Assembly (NCBI GenBank): GCA_000023185.1
Contig: CP001622.1
Location: 1,240,001 to 1,304,000 of the forward strand
Source of the DNA: Rhizobium leguminosarum bv. trifolii WSM1325
Lineage (GTDB): Bacteria; Pseudomonadota; Alphaproteobacteria; Rhizobiales; Rhizobiaceae
DNA length: 64,000 nt
Direction: 5' to 3'
Shown: in pieces, positions 1 to 9,164 of the stretch
Position numbering within the stretch: position 1 is the stretch's first letter
How the letters are laid out: the number at the start of each line of letters is the position of its first letter
Notes under the pieces: generated by a model
What the model saw: the letters and a program-made list of their open reading frames with translations, nothing else
Told to the model about the DNA's origin: nothing
Database searches by the model: none
Made by a program: the position numbers and the translations under genes

Positions 1-230
1 ACGAGGCCCGGCCAGCCCGGCACGAGCACTGGCCATCGCCCCTTGGCGATCCTGAGCGCCGTTGCGACCAGCAGCGTCACGCCAAGGGTCGCGATGCTTC
101 TCGCCGCAAGAATCGACCACAGCTCGCCGTTGGCGAGCCTCATCAGCGGGATATCCATGGAAAGCGCCAGCCCGCCGATCGCCGTCAGCAGCAGGCCTTT
201 CCGATGGTCGGAAAGAGCGGTGGGGAACAT
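1..230 (-). CDS. DMT/EamA-family permease, N-terminal part (cut by window edge)
   Basis: The start codon lies at 228-230, directly after the TGA of the neighbouring transferase gene on the same strand, and the frame stays open to the window edge, giving 76 residues. After a short basic start there is a hydrophobic helix (LLLTAIGGLALSMDIPLMRL) followed by a second one after the ARS motif. This layout is typical of the first two helices of drug/metabolite transporter (EamA) proteins in rhizobia. The substrate cannot be inferred. The remaining eight or so helices are outside the window. The TGA-ATG junction suggests translational coupling to the upstream gene. Confidence 0.6.
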   Translation of the reverse strand, partial: MFPTALSDHRKGLLLTAIGGLALSMDIPLMRLANGELWSILAARSIATLGVTLLVATALRIAKGRWPVLVPGWPGL

Positions 231-1007
231 TCAGTCGTGGGTGCTCTCGGGCATGGACGAGGGATCGAAGCGTTCCCAGCCGCGCGGGGTCAGATGCTCC
301 TGCGGCTGGAAGCGCGTCTTGTAGTCCATTTTCCGCGACCCTTGAACCCAGTAGCCGAGGTAGACATGCGGCAGCCCCAGCGCTTTCGTGCGTCTGACAT
401 GGTCGAGAATCATGAAGGTGCCGAGCGAACGCCGCTCAAGCGCCGGATTGAAATAGGAATAGACCATCGATAACCCGTCGCTCATCGTGTCGGTGAGGGC
501 GGCGGCAAGCAGCTCGCCCTTTGGCCGCTGCTCCAGTCCGGAGCCTTCTTCGCGCCGGCGGTATTCGATGATTCTCGTATTCACATGCGTGTCTTCGACC
601 ATGATTGCATAGTCGAGCACGGTCATGTCGGACATACCGCCCTGCTGGTGGCGAAAATCGAGATAGCGTCGGAAGAGCGAATATTGCTCGCTGGAAGGCT
701 GGGCCGCGAATTCGGTGGCGATGACGTCGGAATTCTCGGCAAGCACCCGCTTCATCGATTTCGTCGGCTCGAATTCCTGGGCGAGAATTCGCACGGAAAC
801 GCAGGCGCGACAGGATTCGCAGGCCGGGCGATAAGCGATGTTCTGCGAGCGGCGGAAACCGCCCTGCGTCAGGATGTCGTTCATCTCGGCGGCGCGCGGG
901 CCGACCAGATGGGTGAACACCTTGCGCTCCATCTCATGCGGCAGGTACGGACACGCAGCCGGAGCCGTCAGATAAAACTGCGGTGATGGCGTCGTCTGCG
1001 TATTCAT
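231..1007 (-). CDS. bpt: Aspartate/glutamate leucyltransferase (arginyltransferase family)
   Basis: Product of 258 residues that transfers an amino acid from aminoacyl-tRNA to the N-terminus of proteins carrying acidic N-terminal residues, feeding them to the ClpS/ClpAP N-end rule pathway in the cytoplasm. The ATE N-domain is visible near the start with the [11 protein letters not shown] cysteine motif (about residues 58-68), and the C-domain carries the [17 protein letters not shown] block. The start is set at MNTQTTPS because upstream in-frame codons add 16 residues not expected in the family. Bacterial members of this length are usually Bpt-type leucyltransferases, so that name is preferred over arginyltransferase; the sequence alone does not prove the specificity. 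Confidence 0.88.
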   Translation of the reverse strand: MNTQTTPSPQFYLTAPAACPYLPHEMERKVFTHLVGPRAAEMNDILTQGGFRRSQNIAYRPACESCRACVSVRILAQEFEPTKSMKRVLAENSDVIATEFAAQPSSEQYSLFRRYLDFRHQQGGMSDMTVLDYAIMVEDTHVNTRIIEYRRREEGSGLEQRPKGELLAAALTDTMSDGLSMVYSYFNPALERRSLGTFMILDHVRRTKALGLPHVYLGYWVQGSRKMDYKTRFQPQEHLTPRGWERFDPSSMPESTHD

Positions 1008-1155
1008 TTGTCGCGGAAATTTCCTTGTCGAGACCGTGCCGTTTCCTGACAGCATGACCTAAGAATAAAAAACGTCAACAGCGGGGCGCTTTTCGCCCTT
1101 CATATCAGTCTTCTAATTTTAGATATGGAGCGCCGGCACCCGCCGGCAAAGAGAA

Positions 1156-1181
1156 GGCGGAGACTTTATTTCGTCTCCGCC
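1156..1181 (-). terminator. Probable rho-independent terminator after the RDD gene
   Basis: A perfect 9-bp stem (ggcggagac / gtctccgcc) with an 8-nt loop lies 33 bp past the stop of the RDD gene, followed on the minus strand by a pyrimidine-rich TTCTCTTT stretch. Confidence 0.6.
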
Positions 1182-1213
1182 CCGGGATCGCAGTTAGGGT
1201 TTCAGCCAAAGTC

Positions 1214-1672
1214 TCAAGCTGTGCGCACCGTCGCCGTGCCCACCAGCAGGTCGTGGACGAGACGGCTGCGTTCGGTGAACAGGCCGGCAAGCAGGATGAG
1301 CGGCGTCAGCACCGAGTTGAGGATCCAGAACAGTGCCAGATGCACGATCGCCGTCATGAAATCCATCGGCCGTCCGTCGACGCGCACGATCGCGATTCCC
1401 ATGGCGCGCATGCCGAGCGAGGCCTGGCTCGGCCCGCCCACAGTCAGGCCGAAGTAAATGCCGGCGACGATGACGAAGAGGGCAGGGTAGAGAAAGAAGC
1501 CAAGGCCGAGCGTGACGATCGACAGGAAGAACAGCACGATCGCCGCGGGAATGCAGAGCAGGGCCACGATGACGTAATCGAGAATGAAGGCGAAGACCCG
1601 GCGGCTCAACACGCCGCTATAGGCGCGCCAGTCCTCCGGTGCGGCATAAAGCGGATTGGGGTTGTAGCTCAT
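1214..1672 (-). CDS. RDD-family membrane protein
   Basis: A 152-residue protein with an RDD domain: the SRRVFAFILDYVIVALL segment holds the Arg and Asp residues that name the family, followed by a second helix pair and a third near the C-terminus, about three to four membrane segments. Start chosen at MSYNPNPLY, which is preceded by a purine-rich AGGAGATTGAG sequence; longer in-frame starts lack such a site. It lies between hemB and bpt on the same strand. RDD proteins have been proposed to move ions or small solutes, but the role here is unknown. Confidence 0.8.
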   Translation of the reverse strand: MSYNPNPLYAAPEDWRAYSGVLSRRVFAFILDYVIVALLCIPAAIVLFFLSIVTLGLGFFLYPALFVIVAGIYFGLTVGGPSQASLGMRAMGIAIVRVDGRPMDFMTAIVHLALFWILNSVLTPLILLAGLFTERSRLVHDLLVGTATVRTA

Positions 1673-1750
1673 CTCAATCTCCTCAGGAAAAGCGATGCCG
1701 CTGATATGGTATCGGCAGGGCAAAATGCAATATTTGCTCTAGATTCGGAT

Positions 1751-1773
1751 GATTGGGCCGGTTCGGCCCAATC
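1751..1773 (-). terminator. Hairpin overlapping the hemB stop codon
   Basis: Perfect 9-bp inverted repeat (gattgggcc / ggcccaatc) with a 5-nt loop; its first arm on the minus strand overlaps the hemB TGA. There is no clear T-run after it, so it may be an RNA-stabilising stem or weak terminator. Confidence 0.4.
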
Positions 1774-2785
1774 ACCGCTTGGCGAGAATTTTCGCCACTT
1801 CGACCGCGAAATAGGTGAGGACACCGTCGCATCCGGCCCGCTTGAACGACAGCAGCGTTTCGAGCATCGCCCGCTCGCCGTCGATCCATCCATTCATCGC
1901 CGCCGCCTTGATCTGCGTATATTCGCCGGACACCTGGTAAGCGAAGGTCGGCAGGCCGAAGGCCTCCTTCATCCGCCAGCAGATATCGAGATAGGGCAGG
2001 CCGGGCTTGACCATCAGCATGTCGGCGCCTTCCTCGACGTCGAGGGCCGCATCGCGGATCGCCTCGGTGCCGTTGGCGGGGTCGATATAATAGGTCTTCT
2101 TATCACCTTTCAGCAGCCCGCCAGTCGAGATCGCCTCGCGATAGGGACCGTAGAAGGCAGAGGCGAATTTCGTCGCATAGCTCATGATGCCGACGCTCTG
2201 GTGGCCGGCGGCGTCGAGCGCCATGCGGATTGCGCCGATGCGCCCGTCCATCATCTCCGACGGCGCAATGATGTCGGCGCCGGCATCCGCCTGCATCACG
2301 GCGGCGCGCGCCACCTGGTCGACCGTCTCGTCGTTGACGATCTCGCTGCCTCTGAGGATGCCGTCATGGCCGTGGCTGGTGAAGGGATCGAGCGCGACAT
2401 CGGTAATGATGCCGATATTGGGCACCGCCTTCTTGATCGCCGCCGTCGCCTGATTGATCAGGTTGTTGGCTTCGAGGCTGTTCGAACCGGTCTCGTCGCG
2501 CAGCTCCATCTCGATATTCGGAAAGGTGGCAAGGGCCGGAATGCCGAGGCCGGCCGCTTCCCGCGCCGCTTCGACCGCCTTGTCGATGCTCATCCGGTTG
2601 ACGCCCGGCATGGCCGGGATCGGATCGATGATGCCGGAACCCGGCACGATGAAGATCGGCCAGATCAGGTCGTCGACCGTCAGCCGGTTTTCCTGCACCA
2701 GCCGGCGTGTCCAGTCCGCCTTGCGGTTGCGCCGCATGCGGCGATGACCGGTGATGTCGTCGACGAGATGCGTCCTGTCCTGCAT
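1772..2785 (-). CDS. hemB: Delta-aminolevulinic acid dehydratase (porphobilinogen synthase)
   Basis: A 337-residue cytosolic enzyme that condenses two 5-aminolevulinate molecules to porphobilinogen in heme, cobalamin and siroheme synthesis. The catalytic lysine regions are visible (SYATKFASAFYGPYREA and MLMVKPGLPYLDI). In the metal loop the zinc-type Cys-x-Cys pattern is replaced by ALDPFTSHGHDG, so this is the magnesium/potassium-type enzyme found in many alphaproteobacteria. Length and start (MQDRTHLVDD) match the family. It starts a minus-strand run with the RDD gene, with a 99-bp gap between them and a hairpin over the stop codon. Confidence 0.97.
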   Translation of the reverse strand: MQDRTHLVDDITGHRRMRRNRKADWTRRLVQENRLTVDDLIWPIFIVPGSGIIDPIPAMPGVNRMSIDKAVEAAREAAGLGIPALATFPNIEMELRDETGSNSLEANNLINQATAAIKKAVPNIGIITDVALDPFTSHGHDGILRGSEIVNDETVDQVARAAVMQADAGADIIAPSEMMDGRIGAIRMALDAAGHQSVGIMSYATKFASAFYGPYREAISTGGLLKGDKKTYYIDPANGTEAIRDAALDVEEGADMLMVKPGLPYLDICWRMKEAFGLPTFAYQVSGEYTQIKAAAMNGWIDGERAMLETLLSFKRAGCDGVLTYFAVEVAKILAKR

Positions 2786-2885
2786 GATATCTGTCCTTGG
2801 CCCATTCCATTTATCGGAGCGCTCATTATCATGGCGCCTGGAAAATCCAAACCGGACGATTGGCCGCGGCGGAAAAACCTCTGGT

Positions 2886-2923
2886 GCATAACCCGAAAAT
2901 CGGGCTCGATTTTCGGGTTATGC
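2886..2923. repeat. Short palindromic intergenic repeat (copy 1)
   Basis: Perfect inverted repeat of 17 bp (gcataacccgaaaatcg) around a 4-nt loop in the hemB-DUF6163 intergenic region. A near-identical palindrome lies at 17880-17918. Such elements are common between rhizobial genes. Confidence 0.75.
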
Positions 2924-2938
2924 GCCAACTCAATGTTA

Positions 2939-2980
2939 TAGAGCGTCCCTGGCGCGTCTTGTCAGACGCTCGGACGCCCT
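2939..2980. repeat. Diverged copy of a gcgtcc...gacgc hairpin repeat
   Basis: This stretch shares the pattern gcgtccct-n-gcgcgtctt-n-agacg with the copies at 27834-27880 and 39350-39394. It ends next to the GTG start of the DUF6163 gene, so it forms most of that gene's leader. More diverged than the other two copies. Confidence 0.45.
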
Positions 2981-2981
2981 T

Positions 2982-3452
2982 GTGAAGATGCAACCCCAAA
3001 CCGATGTCTGCGCTATGGAAACCGAATCCCCAACGATACCGAAACGCACACTGGCGGATATCCTCTTCATTCTCTTCCTGAGACTGGTTGCCGTCTCCTG
3101 CTTCTGGTTCGGCCTGCAATATTGGGCGATGCTCGTCGGCTATTCGCTGGTCGGCGCCGGCCGCTTCGATCTTTTGAGCCTGCCGTGGAAGGTGGCGAGC
3201 ACCAGCCTTGCCGTGCTCTTCCCCGTCGCCTCCCTCGGCCTCTGGCTGACCGTCTCCTGGGGGCCGGTCATCTGGGTGCTGGCGGCTGGCGGACAAATCC
3301 TCATGTATGGCCTGCTGCCGGATATTTTCGGCCCCAACCAGCTGATCATCCTGCTGCATGTGATTGTCGCCGTCGTCTACTTGATTTTCCGCCTGCTGCT
3401 CTGGCTGGAAAAGCGCCGGCATCGCCGCCAGGTAAGTGTTGATTTACCCTGA
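2982..3452 (+). CDS. DUF6163-family membrane protein
   Basis: A 156-residue protein with four hydrophobic segments (around residues 26-50, 68-88, 90-110 and 118-142) and a basic tail, as in the rhizobial DUF6163 family that sits next to ldtR. The frame opens with GTG at 2982; an ATG at 3015 (METESP) is an equally plausible start giving 145 residues. The function is unknown. Its position 128 bp upstream of the LdtR regulator on the same strand suggests a link to envelope homeostasis, but that is only context. Confidence 0.75.
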   Translation: MKMQPQTDVCAMETESPTIPKRTLADILFILFLRLVAVSCFWFGLQYWAMLVGYSLVGAGRFDLLSLPWKVASTSLAVLFPVASLGLWLTVSWGPVIWVLAAGGQILMYGLLPDIFGPNQLIILLHVIVAVVYLIFRLLLWLEKRRHRRQVSVDLP

Positions 3453-3580
3453 GACAACGTGGAGTTACCGGTAAGGCTCCGTTAAGCCTGCGGTTTAAGT
3501 CGAATTTTATATGTATTCGATAGGGTCTCACTCAAGGCGGGAAGAAAACACACCGCCAAACAAACAGTGAGGCAGTCAAT

Positions 3581-4096
3581 ATGAACACGAAAATCAAGCC
3601 GCAGGCGGTATCGACCTTCCGCGACCAGCAGGACCACGACATCCGTGATCTTTACATGGAATCCCTTCATCTCGTTGAACGTCTGCACCGTCGTCTTCTC
3701 GACGTCATCAAGGACGAATTCGACCGTCAGGGTCGCAGCGACGTCAACGCCATCCAGGCGCTGCTCCTTTTCAACATCGGCAATTCCGAGCTGACCGCCG
3801 GCGAGCTGCGCTCGCGTGGTTACTATCTCGGCTCCAACGTCTCCTACAACGTCAAGAAGCTGGTCGATCTCGGTTTCATCAACCACCAGCGCTCGCGCAT
3901 CGACCGCCGCTCGGTCCGCATCAGCCTGACCGAAACCGGCCAGGATATCGCCGAAACGGTGGCCAAACTCTACGAACGCCACATCGCCTCGATCGACAAG
4001 GTCGGCGGCATCGGCACCGACGAGTTCACGCAGATGAACAAACTGCTCCAGCGTCTGGACCGCTTCTGGAACGACCAGATCCTGTATCGCCTCTGA
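3581..4096 (+). CDS. ldtR: MarR-family transcriptional regulator LdtR
   Basis: A 171-residue winged-helix regulator. The central region LTAGELRSRGYYLGSNVSYN reads as the DNA-recognition helix-turn-helix, followed by the wing (RSRIDRRSVRISLT) and a C-terminal dimerisation helix. Sequence and context match LdtR of Liberibacter and Sinorhizobium, which controls an L,D-transpeptidase gene and stress tolerance. The next gene downstream is exactly such a transpeptidase. It is preceded by a purine-rich GTGAGGCAG site and followed by a good terminator, so it is probably transcribed separately from ldtP. Confidence 0.9.
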   Translation: MNTKIKPQAVSTFRDQQDHDIRDLYMESLHLVERLHRRLLDVIKDEFDRQGRSDVNAIQALLLFNIGNSELTAGELRSRGYYLGSNVSYNVKKLVDLGFINHQRSRIDRRSVRISLTETGQDIAETVAKLYERHIASIDKVGGIGTDEFTQMNKLLQRLDRFWNDQILYRL

Positions 4097-4124
4097 GATC
4101 CCTGACCTCCTTTCAGGGTTAATC

Positions 4125-4157
4125 AAAACCGGATGCGTCCCTGCGCGTCCGGTTTTT
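4125..4157 (+). terminator. Rho-independent terminator after ldtR
   Basis: The arms aaaaccgga and tccggtttt are extended by gcg/cgc pairing, closing a short loop and ending in a T-run. It sits 28 bp past the ldtR stop. Confidence 0.8.
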
Positions 4158-4541
4158 GCCGTTTGCTCTCGCGTGGCATCTTTGCAACGCATGGCAGGCA
4201 AGCGCAAAGGCCTGTATTCAAGCCGTTTTTTAGCCGTTATTAACCGGCACGCTTTACCCCGTCATATGGTTCGTTGCGCCCTGTTTCCGGCATTCGGCAA
4301 GTCCGTCTTCCCACTGGCAACACGAATTGGCCATATTGGTGTGGCAGCGGAAGGCTTAACAACCGGCGCTTTCAATAGACCGATCAGGAATGTTCAGGCT
4401 GCCGCATCGCAATCTTGTGATGGGGCAAGCGGAATCTTTCGGTGTGCCGGGACAACGAATGGACTGGGATCTGCGTTAAAGCGCAGTGATATCGCAAAAG
4501 GCCGCAGGTTTTCTTTATAGCGGCATTCAGTGGTTGGGACT
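4158..4541. promoter_or_regulatory. Long untranslated region upstream of the L,D-transpeptidase
   Basis: This region between the ldtR terminator and the ldtP ATG carries no supported gene. It is less GC-rich than its flanks, with AT-rich stretches near 4225-4260 and 4350-4385. It is the expected site of the ldtP promoter and of an LdtR operator, but I cannot place either with confidence. Confidence 0.45.
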
Positions 4542-5843
4542 ATGTCAAAGAAAAACGGAATTGAAGCTCTTTCGCGCCGCGCCTTCCTTGCGTCCGCGGC
4601 AACGGTTGGCGCCAGCGCGCTTGCCGCGCCGGCATTCGCGCAATCGGCGCTCGATACGCTGATCAATGCGCCGCGCCGCGGCAACTGGGACGACCAGTTC
4701 GACGCCAAGGCGGCGTCGCGCACGGCGACCGCCATGGTTTCCAACACGCCGATCCTTGGGCCCCAATCGGTCGCGAGCGCCCAGCAGGCGATCATGCAGT
4801 ATCAGCAGATCGCCGCAGCCGGTGGCTGGCCTGAGGTCAACCCCGGTGACCAGCGCCTGCAGCTCGGCGTCAGCTCTCCAGCCGTCCAGGCGCTGCGCCA
4901 GCGCCTTGCGATCACCGGCGACCTGCCGCGCGAGGCCGGCCTGTCCAACGCCTTCGATTCCTATGTCGACGGCGCCGTCAAGCGCTTTCAGGCGCGTCAC
5001 GGCCTGCCGGCGGATGGCGTTCTCGGCGAATTCACGCTGAAGGCGATGAACATCCCCGCCGATGTCCGCCTGCAGCAGCTGAACACCAATGTCGTCCGTC
5101 TGCAGACCTTCCCTGAAGACTTGGGCCGCCGTCACCTGATGGTCAACATCCCGGCAGCCTATGTGGAGGCTGTTGAAGACGGCAGTGTCGCGACGCGCCA
5201 CACAGCGGTTGTCGGCCGCTTGAGCCGCCCGACGCATCTCGTCAATTCGAAGATCTACGAGGTCATCCTCAATCCTTACTGGACGGCACCACGCTCGATT
5301 GTCGAGAAGGACATCATGCCGCTGATGCGCAAGGATCCGACCTATCTCGAAAAGAATGCCATTCGTCTGCTCGACGGCAAGGGCAATGAAGTCGCCCCCG
5401 AGACTATCGACTGGAACGGCGAGGCGCCGAACCTGATGTTCCGTCAGGACCCCGGCAAGACCAACGCCATGGCGTCGACGAAGATCAACTTCTACAACAA
5501 GAACGGCGAGTACATGCACGACACGCCGCAGCAGGGCCTGTTCAACAAGTTGATGCGCTTCGAATCGTCGGGCTGCGTCCGCGTCCAGAACGTGCGCGAC
5601 TTGTCGAACTGGCTCTTGCGCGAGACCCCCGGCTGGAACCGCCAGCAGATGGAGCAGGTGATCGCAACCGGCGTCAACACGCCGGTCAAGCTCGCCACGG
5701 AAGTTCCGGTCTATTTCGTCTACATCTCTGCCTGGGGCATGCCCGACGGCATCGTCCAGTTCCGCGACGACATCTATCAGATGGACGGCAATGCCGAGCT
5801 GGCGCTCGACACCACGGCGGGAATGGAACAGCCGGTCCAGTAA
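4542..5843 (+). CDS. ldtP: L,D-transpeptidase with peptidoglycan-binding domain
   Basis: A 433-residue exported enzyme predicted to cross-link peptidoglycan stems (3-3 links) or attach proteins to the wall. Near the start is a twin-arginine-like signal (SRRAFLASAATVGA) ending with an AQS cleavage region. A PG_binding_1 domain follows at about 100-170 (PAVQALRQRL, GLPADGVLGEFTLKAM), then a YkuD catalytic domain at about 190-380 with the active-site block ESSGCVRVQN containing the nucleophilic cysteine. The start is ATG 4542 rather than GTG 4530 because it places the signal correctly. It is adjacent to ldtR and its likely target. It ends in its own terminator. Confidence 0.9.
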   Translation: MSKKNGIEALSRRAFLASAATVGASALAAPAFAQSALDTLINAPRRGNWDDQFDAKAASRTATAMVSNTPILGPQSVASAQQAIMQYQQIAAAGGWPEVNPGDQRLQLGVSSPAVQALRQRLAITGDLPREAGLSNAFDSYVDGAVKRFQARHGLPADGVLGEFTLKAMNIPADVRLQQLNTNVVRLQTFPEDLGRRHLMVNIPAAYVEAVEDGSVATRHTAVVGRLSRPTHLVNSKIYEVILNPYWTAPRSIVEKDIMPLMRKDPTYLEKNAIRLLDGKGNEVAPETIDWNGEAPNLMFRQDPGKTNAMASTKINFYNKNGEYMHDTPQQGLFNKLMRFESSGCVRVQNVRDLSNWLLRETPGWNRQQMEQVIATGVNTPVKLATEVPVYFVYISAWGMPDGIVQFRDDIYQMDGNAELALDTTAGMEQPVQ

Positions 5844-5868
5844 GCGGCGACCTCTGCATCGCAATCTG

Positions 5869-5895
5869 AAAACCGCGCTTTCCGGCGCGGTTTTT
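5869..5895 (+). terminator. Rho-independent terminator after the L,D-transpeptidase gene
   Basis: A 10-bp stem (aaaaccgcgc / gcgcggtttt) with a 6-nt loop ends in TTTTT, 25 bp past the stop codon. Confidence 0.85.
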
Positions 5896-6059
5896 CTTAT
5901 GTGCGCAAAGGCGCTGCCTGCTACGGCGTCAGGCTTCGGTGTCGTACGACCGCAAAAGAGCGCAAGCGCGCGCTTTGCTCAGCAAATGTCGTTCTTCGTA
6001 TTGCCCTCGCCACGGCGGAAGGCTAATACCTCAGCGCATTCCAGTTGAGGAGCCCGCCC

Positions 6060-7358
<1,299 letters not shown>

Positions 7359-7367
7359 GGAGCAGGG

Positions 7368-7844
7368 ATGCGCTGCCCCTATTGCGGTTCGGAAGATACC
7401 CAGGTCAAAGATTCGCGCCCGGCGGAGGACAATACGTCCATCCGCCGGCGGCGCATCTGTCCCGATTGCGGCGGCCGCTTTACCACGTTCGAGCGTGTGC
7501 AGCTGCGCGAGCTGATGGTCATCAAGAAGACCGGCCGCAAAGTGCCCTTCGACCGCGACAAGCTGGTGCGCTCCTTCGAGGTGGCGTTGCGCAAACGCCC
7601 GGTCGAGCGGGACCGCATCGAGCGCGCAGTCTCCGGTATCGTCCGCCGGCTTGAAAGCTCCGGCGAGACCGAGATCTCCTCCGAGCAGATCGGCCTGCAG
7701 GTGCTGGAAGCCATGAAGAGCCTCGATGATGTCGGCTTCGTGCGCTACGCCTCGGTCTATCGGGATTTCTCGCTTGCCGAGGATTTCGAGAAGGTTATTT
7801 CCGAAATCAACGCCAAGATCGCCCGCGACCCGCTGGACAGGTGA
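7368..7844 (+). CDS. nrdR: Ribonucleotide reductase regulator NrdR
   Basis: A 158-residue repressor of ribonucleotide reductase genes. The N-terminal zinc ribbon is complete ([10 protein letters not shown] and [12 protein letters not shown], four cysteines), followed by an ATP-cone domain (about residues 49-139) that senses ATP/dATP. It lies 9 bp after glyA and 3 bp before ribD, with an AGGAGCAGG site in front of its ATG, so it is co-transcribed with them. Confidence 0.97.
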   Translation: MRCPYCGSEDTQVKDSRPAEDNTSIRRRRICPDCGGRFTTFERVQLRELMVIKKTGRKVPFDRDKLVRSFEVALRKRPVERDRIERAVSGIVRRLESSGETEISSEQIGLQVLEAMKSLDDVGFVRYASVYRDFSLAEDFEKVISEINAKIARDPLDR

Positions 7845-7847
7845 GCC

Positions 7848-9164
7848 ATGAGGATCACGCCGCATGACGAACGTTTCATGGCGGCGGCGATCCGCCTGTC
7901 GCGCTGGCACCTCGGCCGCACCGCCACCAACCCCTCCGTCGGCTGCCTGATCGTCAGGGGCGGCGTCATCGTCGGCCGTGCCGTGACCGCCCTTGGCGGC
8001 CGCCCGCATGCCGAGACGCAAGCGCTCGCTGAGGCCGGCGCGCTCGCCCGCGGCGCCACCGCTTATGTGACGCTCGAACCCTGCTCGCATCACGGCAAGA
8101 CGCCGCCCTGTTCCCAGGCGCTGATCGCTTATGGCGTTGCCCGCGTCGTCATCAGCGTCACCGATCCCGATCCGCGGGTTTCCGGCCGCGGCATCGCCAT
8201 GCTGCGCGAAGCCGGCATAGAGGTGGATACCGGCGTGCTGGAGGCGGAAGGCAGGCACTCGCTTGCCGCCTATCTCACCCGCCAGACGAAGAACCGGCCC
8301 TATGTGACTCTCAAGCTTGCCGTTTCCGCCGATGGCATGATCGGCCGCGAGGGGGCAGGGCAGGTGGCAATAACAGGCCCGGAGGCCCGCGCCCAGGTGC
8401 AGGCGCTGCGCGCCGAAACCGATGCGATCCTCGTCGGCATCGGTACCGCGATTGCGGATGATCCGCTGCTGACGGTGCGTTCGCCAGGTCTTGAATCGCA
8501 ATCGCCGATCCGCATCGTCCTCGATCCTTCCCTGGCATTGCCGCTGACCAGCAAGCTCGTCGAGACTGCGCGGGAAGTGCCGGTCATCGTGGTGGCGAGT
8601 GAGGAAGTGTGGCCGTTGTCGGCGGATGCCGAGGGGTTACCCCCCTCTGCCCTGCCGGGCATTTCCCCCACAAGGGGGGAGATCGGCAAGGAGCCTGCTC
8701 CGCGTTCTCCAGCTTCCGATGATGATGGTTTCGCCTCCAGGCAAGATGTGGGGCAAGAGGCTAGCCCCCAGCCAATCTCCCCACCTGTGGGGGAGATGCC
8801 CGGCAGGGCAGAGGGGGGCATCCCACCCACAGATCCCACAGACATGGAATCCCGCCGCGCAGCCCTCGAAGCCGCCGGCGTCGAGGTCGTCCATTGCAAT
8901 CCCTATCATCCGGAAGTCCTGTTGCCGGCACTCGCGACGCGCGGTATTTCCTCGCTTCTGGTCGAGGGCGGTGCAAAGACGGCGCGGCTTTTCCTCGAGG
9001 CTGGCCTTGTGGACCGCATCCAGCTTTATCAGGCGCCTGTTGTGATCGGCGAGGGCGGTATTGAATCTCCGCTTGATGCAACCGACATACCATCGGGTTT
9101 TGCCCATACGGGCACGCTGATGTTCGGCGGCGATCGCCTGGACGAATACGAAAGAGGGCTTTGA
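7848..9164 (+). CDS. ribD: Bifunctional riboflavin deaminase/reductase RibD with a repeat-derived insert
   Basis: RibD carries out the second and third steps of riboflavin synthesis: deamination and then side-chain reduction of the pyrimidine. The deaminase domain comes first, with zinc motifs HAETQAL (about residue 53) and PCSHHGKTPPC (about 83-93). The reductase domain starts near residue 150 (LKLAVSADGMIG) and ends in GLVDRIQLY and FGGDRLDEYERGL. Residues about 265-325 are encoded by an inserted palindromic repeat and have no counterpart in ordinary RibD; without them the protein would be about 377 residues, the usual size. The frame remains open throughout, so the gene is probably functional if the insert loops out. 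The stop overlaps the ribE ATG by one base. Confidence 0.95.
   Translation: MRITPHDERFMAAAIRLSRWHLGRTATNPSVGCLIVRGGVIVGRAVTALGGRPHAETQALAEAGALARGATAYVTLEPCSHHGKTPPCSQALIAYGVARVVISVTDPDPRVSGRGIAMLREAGIEVDTGVLEAEGRHSLAAYLTRQTKNRPYVTLKLAVSADGMIGREGAGQVAITGPEARAQVQALRAETDAILVGIGTAIADDPLLTVRSPGLESQSPIRIVLDPSLALPLTSKLVETAREVPVIVVASEEVWPLSADAEGLPPSALPGISPTRGEIGKEPAPRSPASDDDGFASRQDVGQEASPQPISPPVGEMPGRAEGGIPPTDPTDMESRRAALEAAGVEVVHCNPYHPEVLLPALATRGISSLLVEGGAKTARLFLEAGLVDRIQLYQAPVVIGEGGIESPLDATDIPSGFAHTGTLMFGGDRLDEYERGL
8640..8822. repeat. Mosaic palindromic repeat inserted in frame in ribD
   Basis: Two arms of about 48-52 bp at 8640-8687 and 8771-8822 are near-perfect inverted copies; both contain the core ctctgccctgccgggcat, followed by a stretch that itself folds (ctccccc...gggggag). 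About 83 bp separate the arms. This type of palindrome is widespread between rhizobial genes, where it could fold at RNA or DNA level. Here the total length keeps the ribD frame open. Confidence 0.85.

Noticed and set aside
1253-2941. 562-codon plus-strand open frame across hemB
   Set aside because: It is antisense to hemB and the RDD gene, has Arg/His/Asp-rich composition with no family character, and is explained by high GC in the opposite-strand codons.
4545-5864. 439-codon minus-strand open frame antisense to the L,D-transpeptidase
   Set aside because: The sense frame has signal peptide, PG-binding and YkuD motifs; the antisense frame has none.
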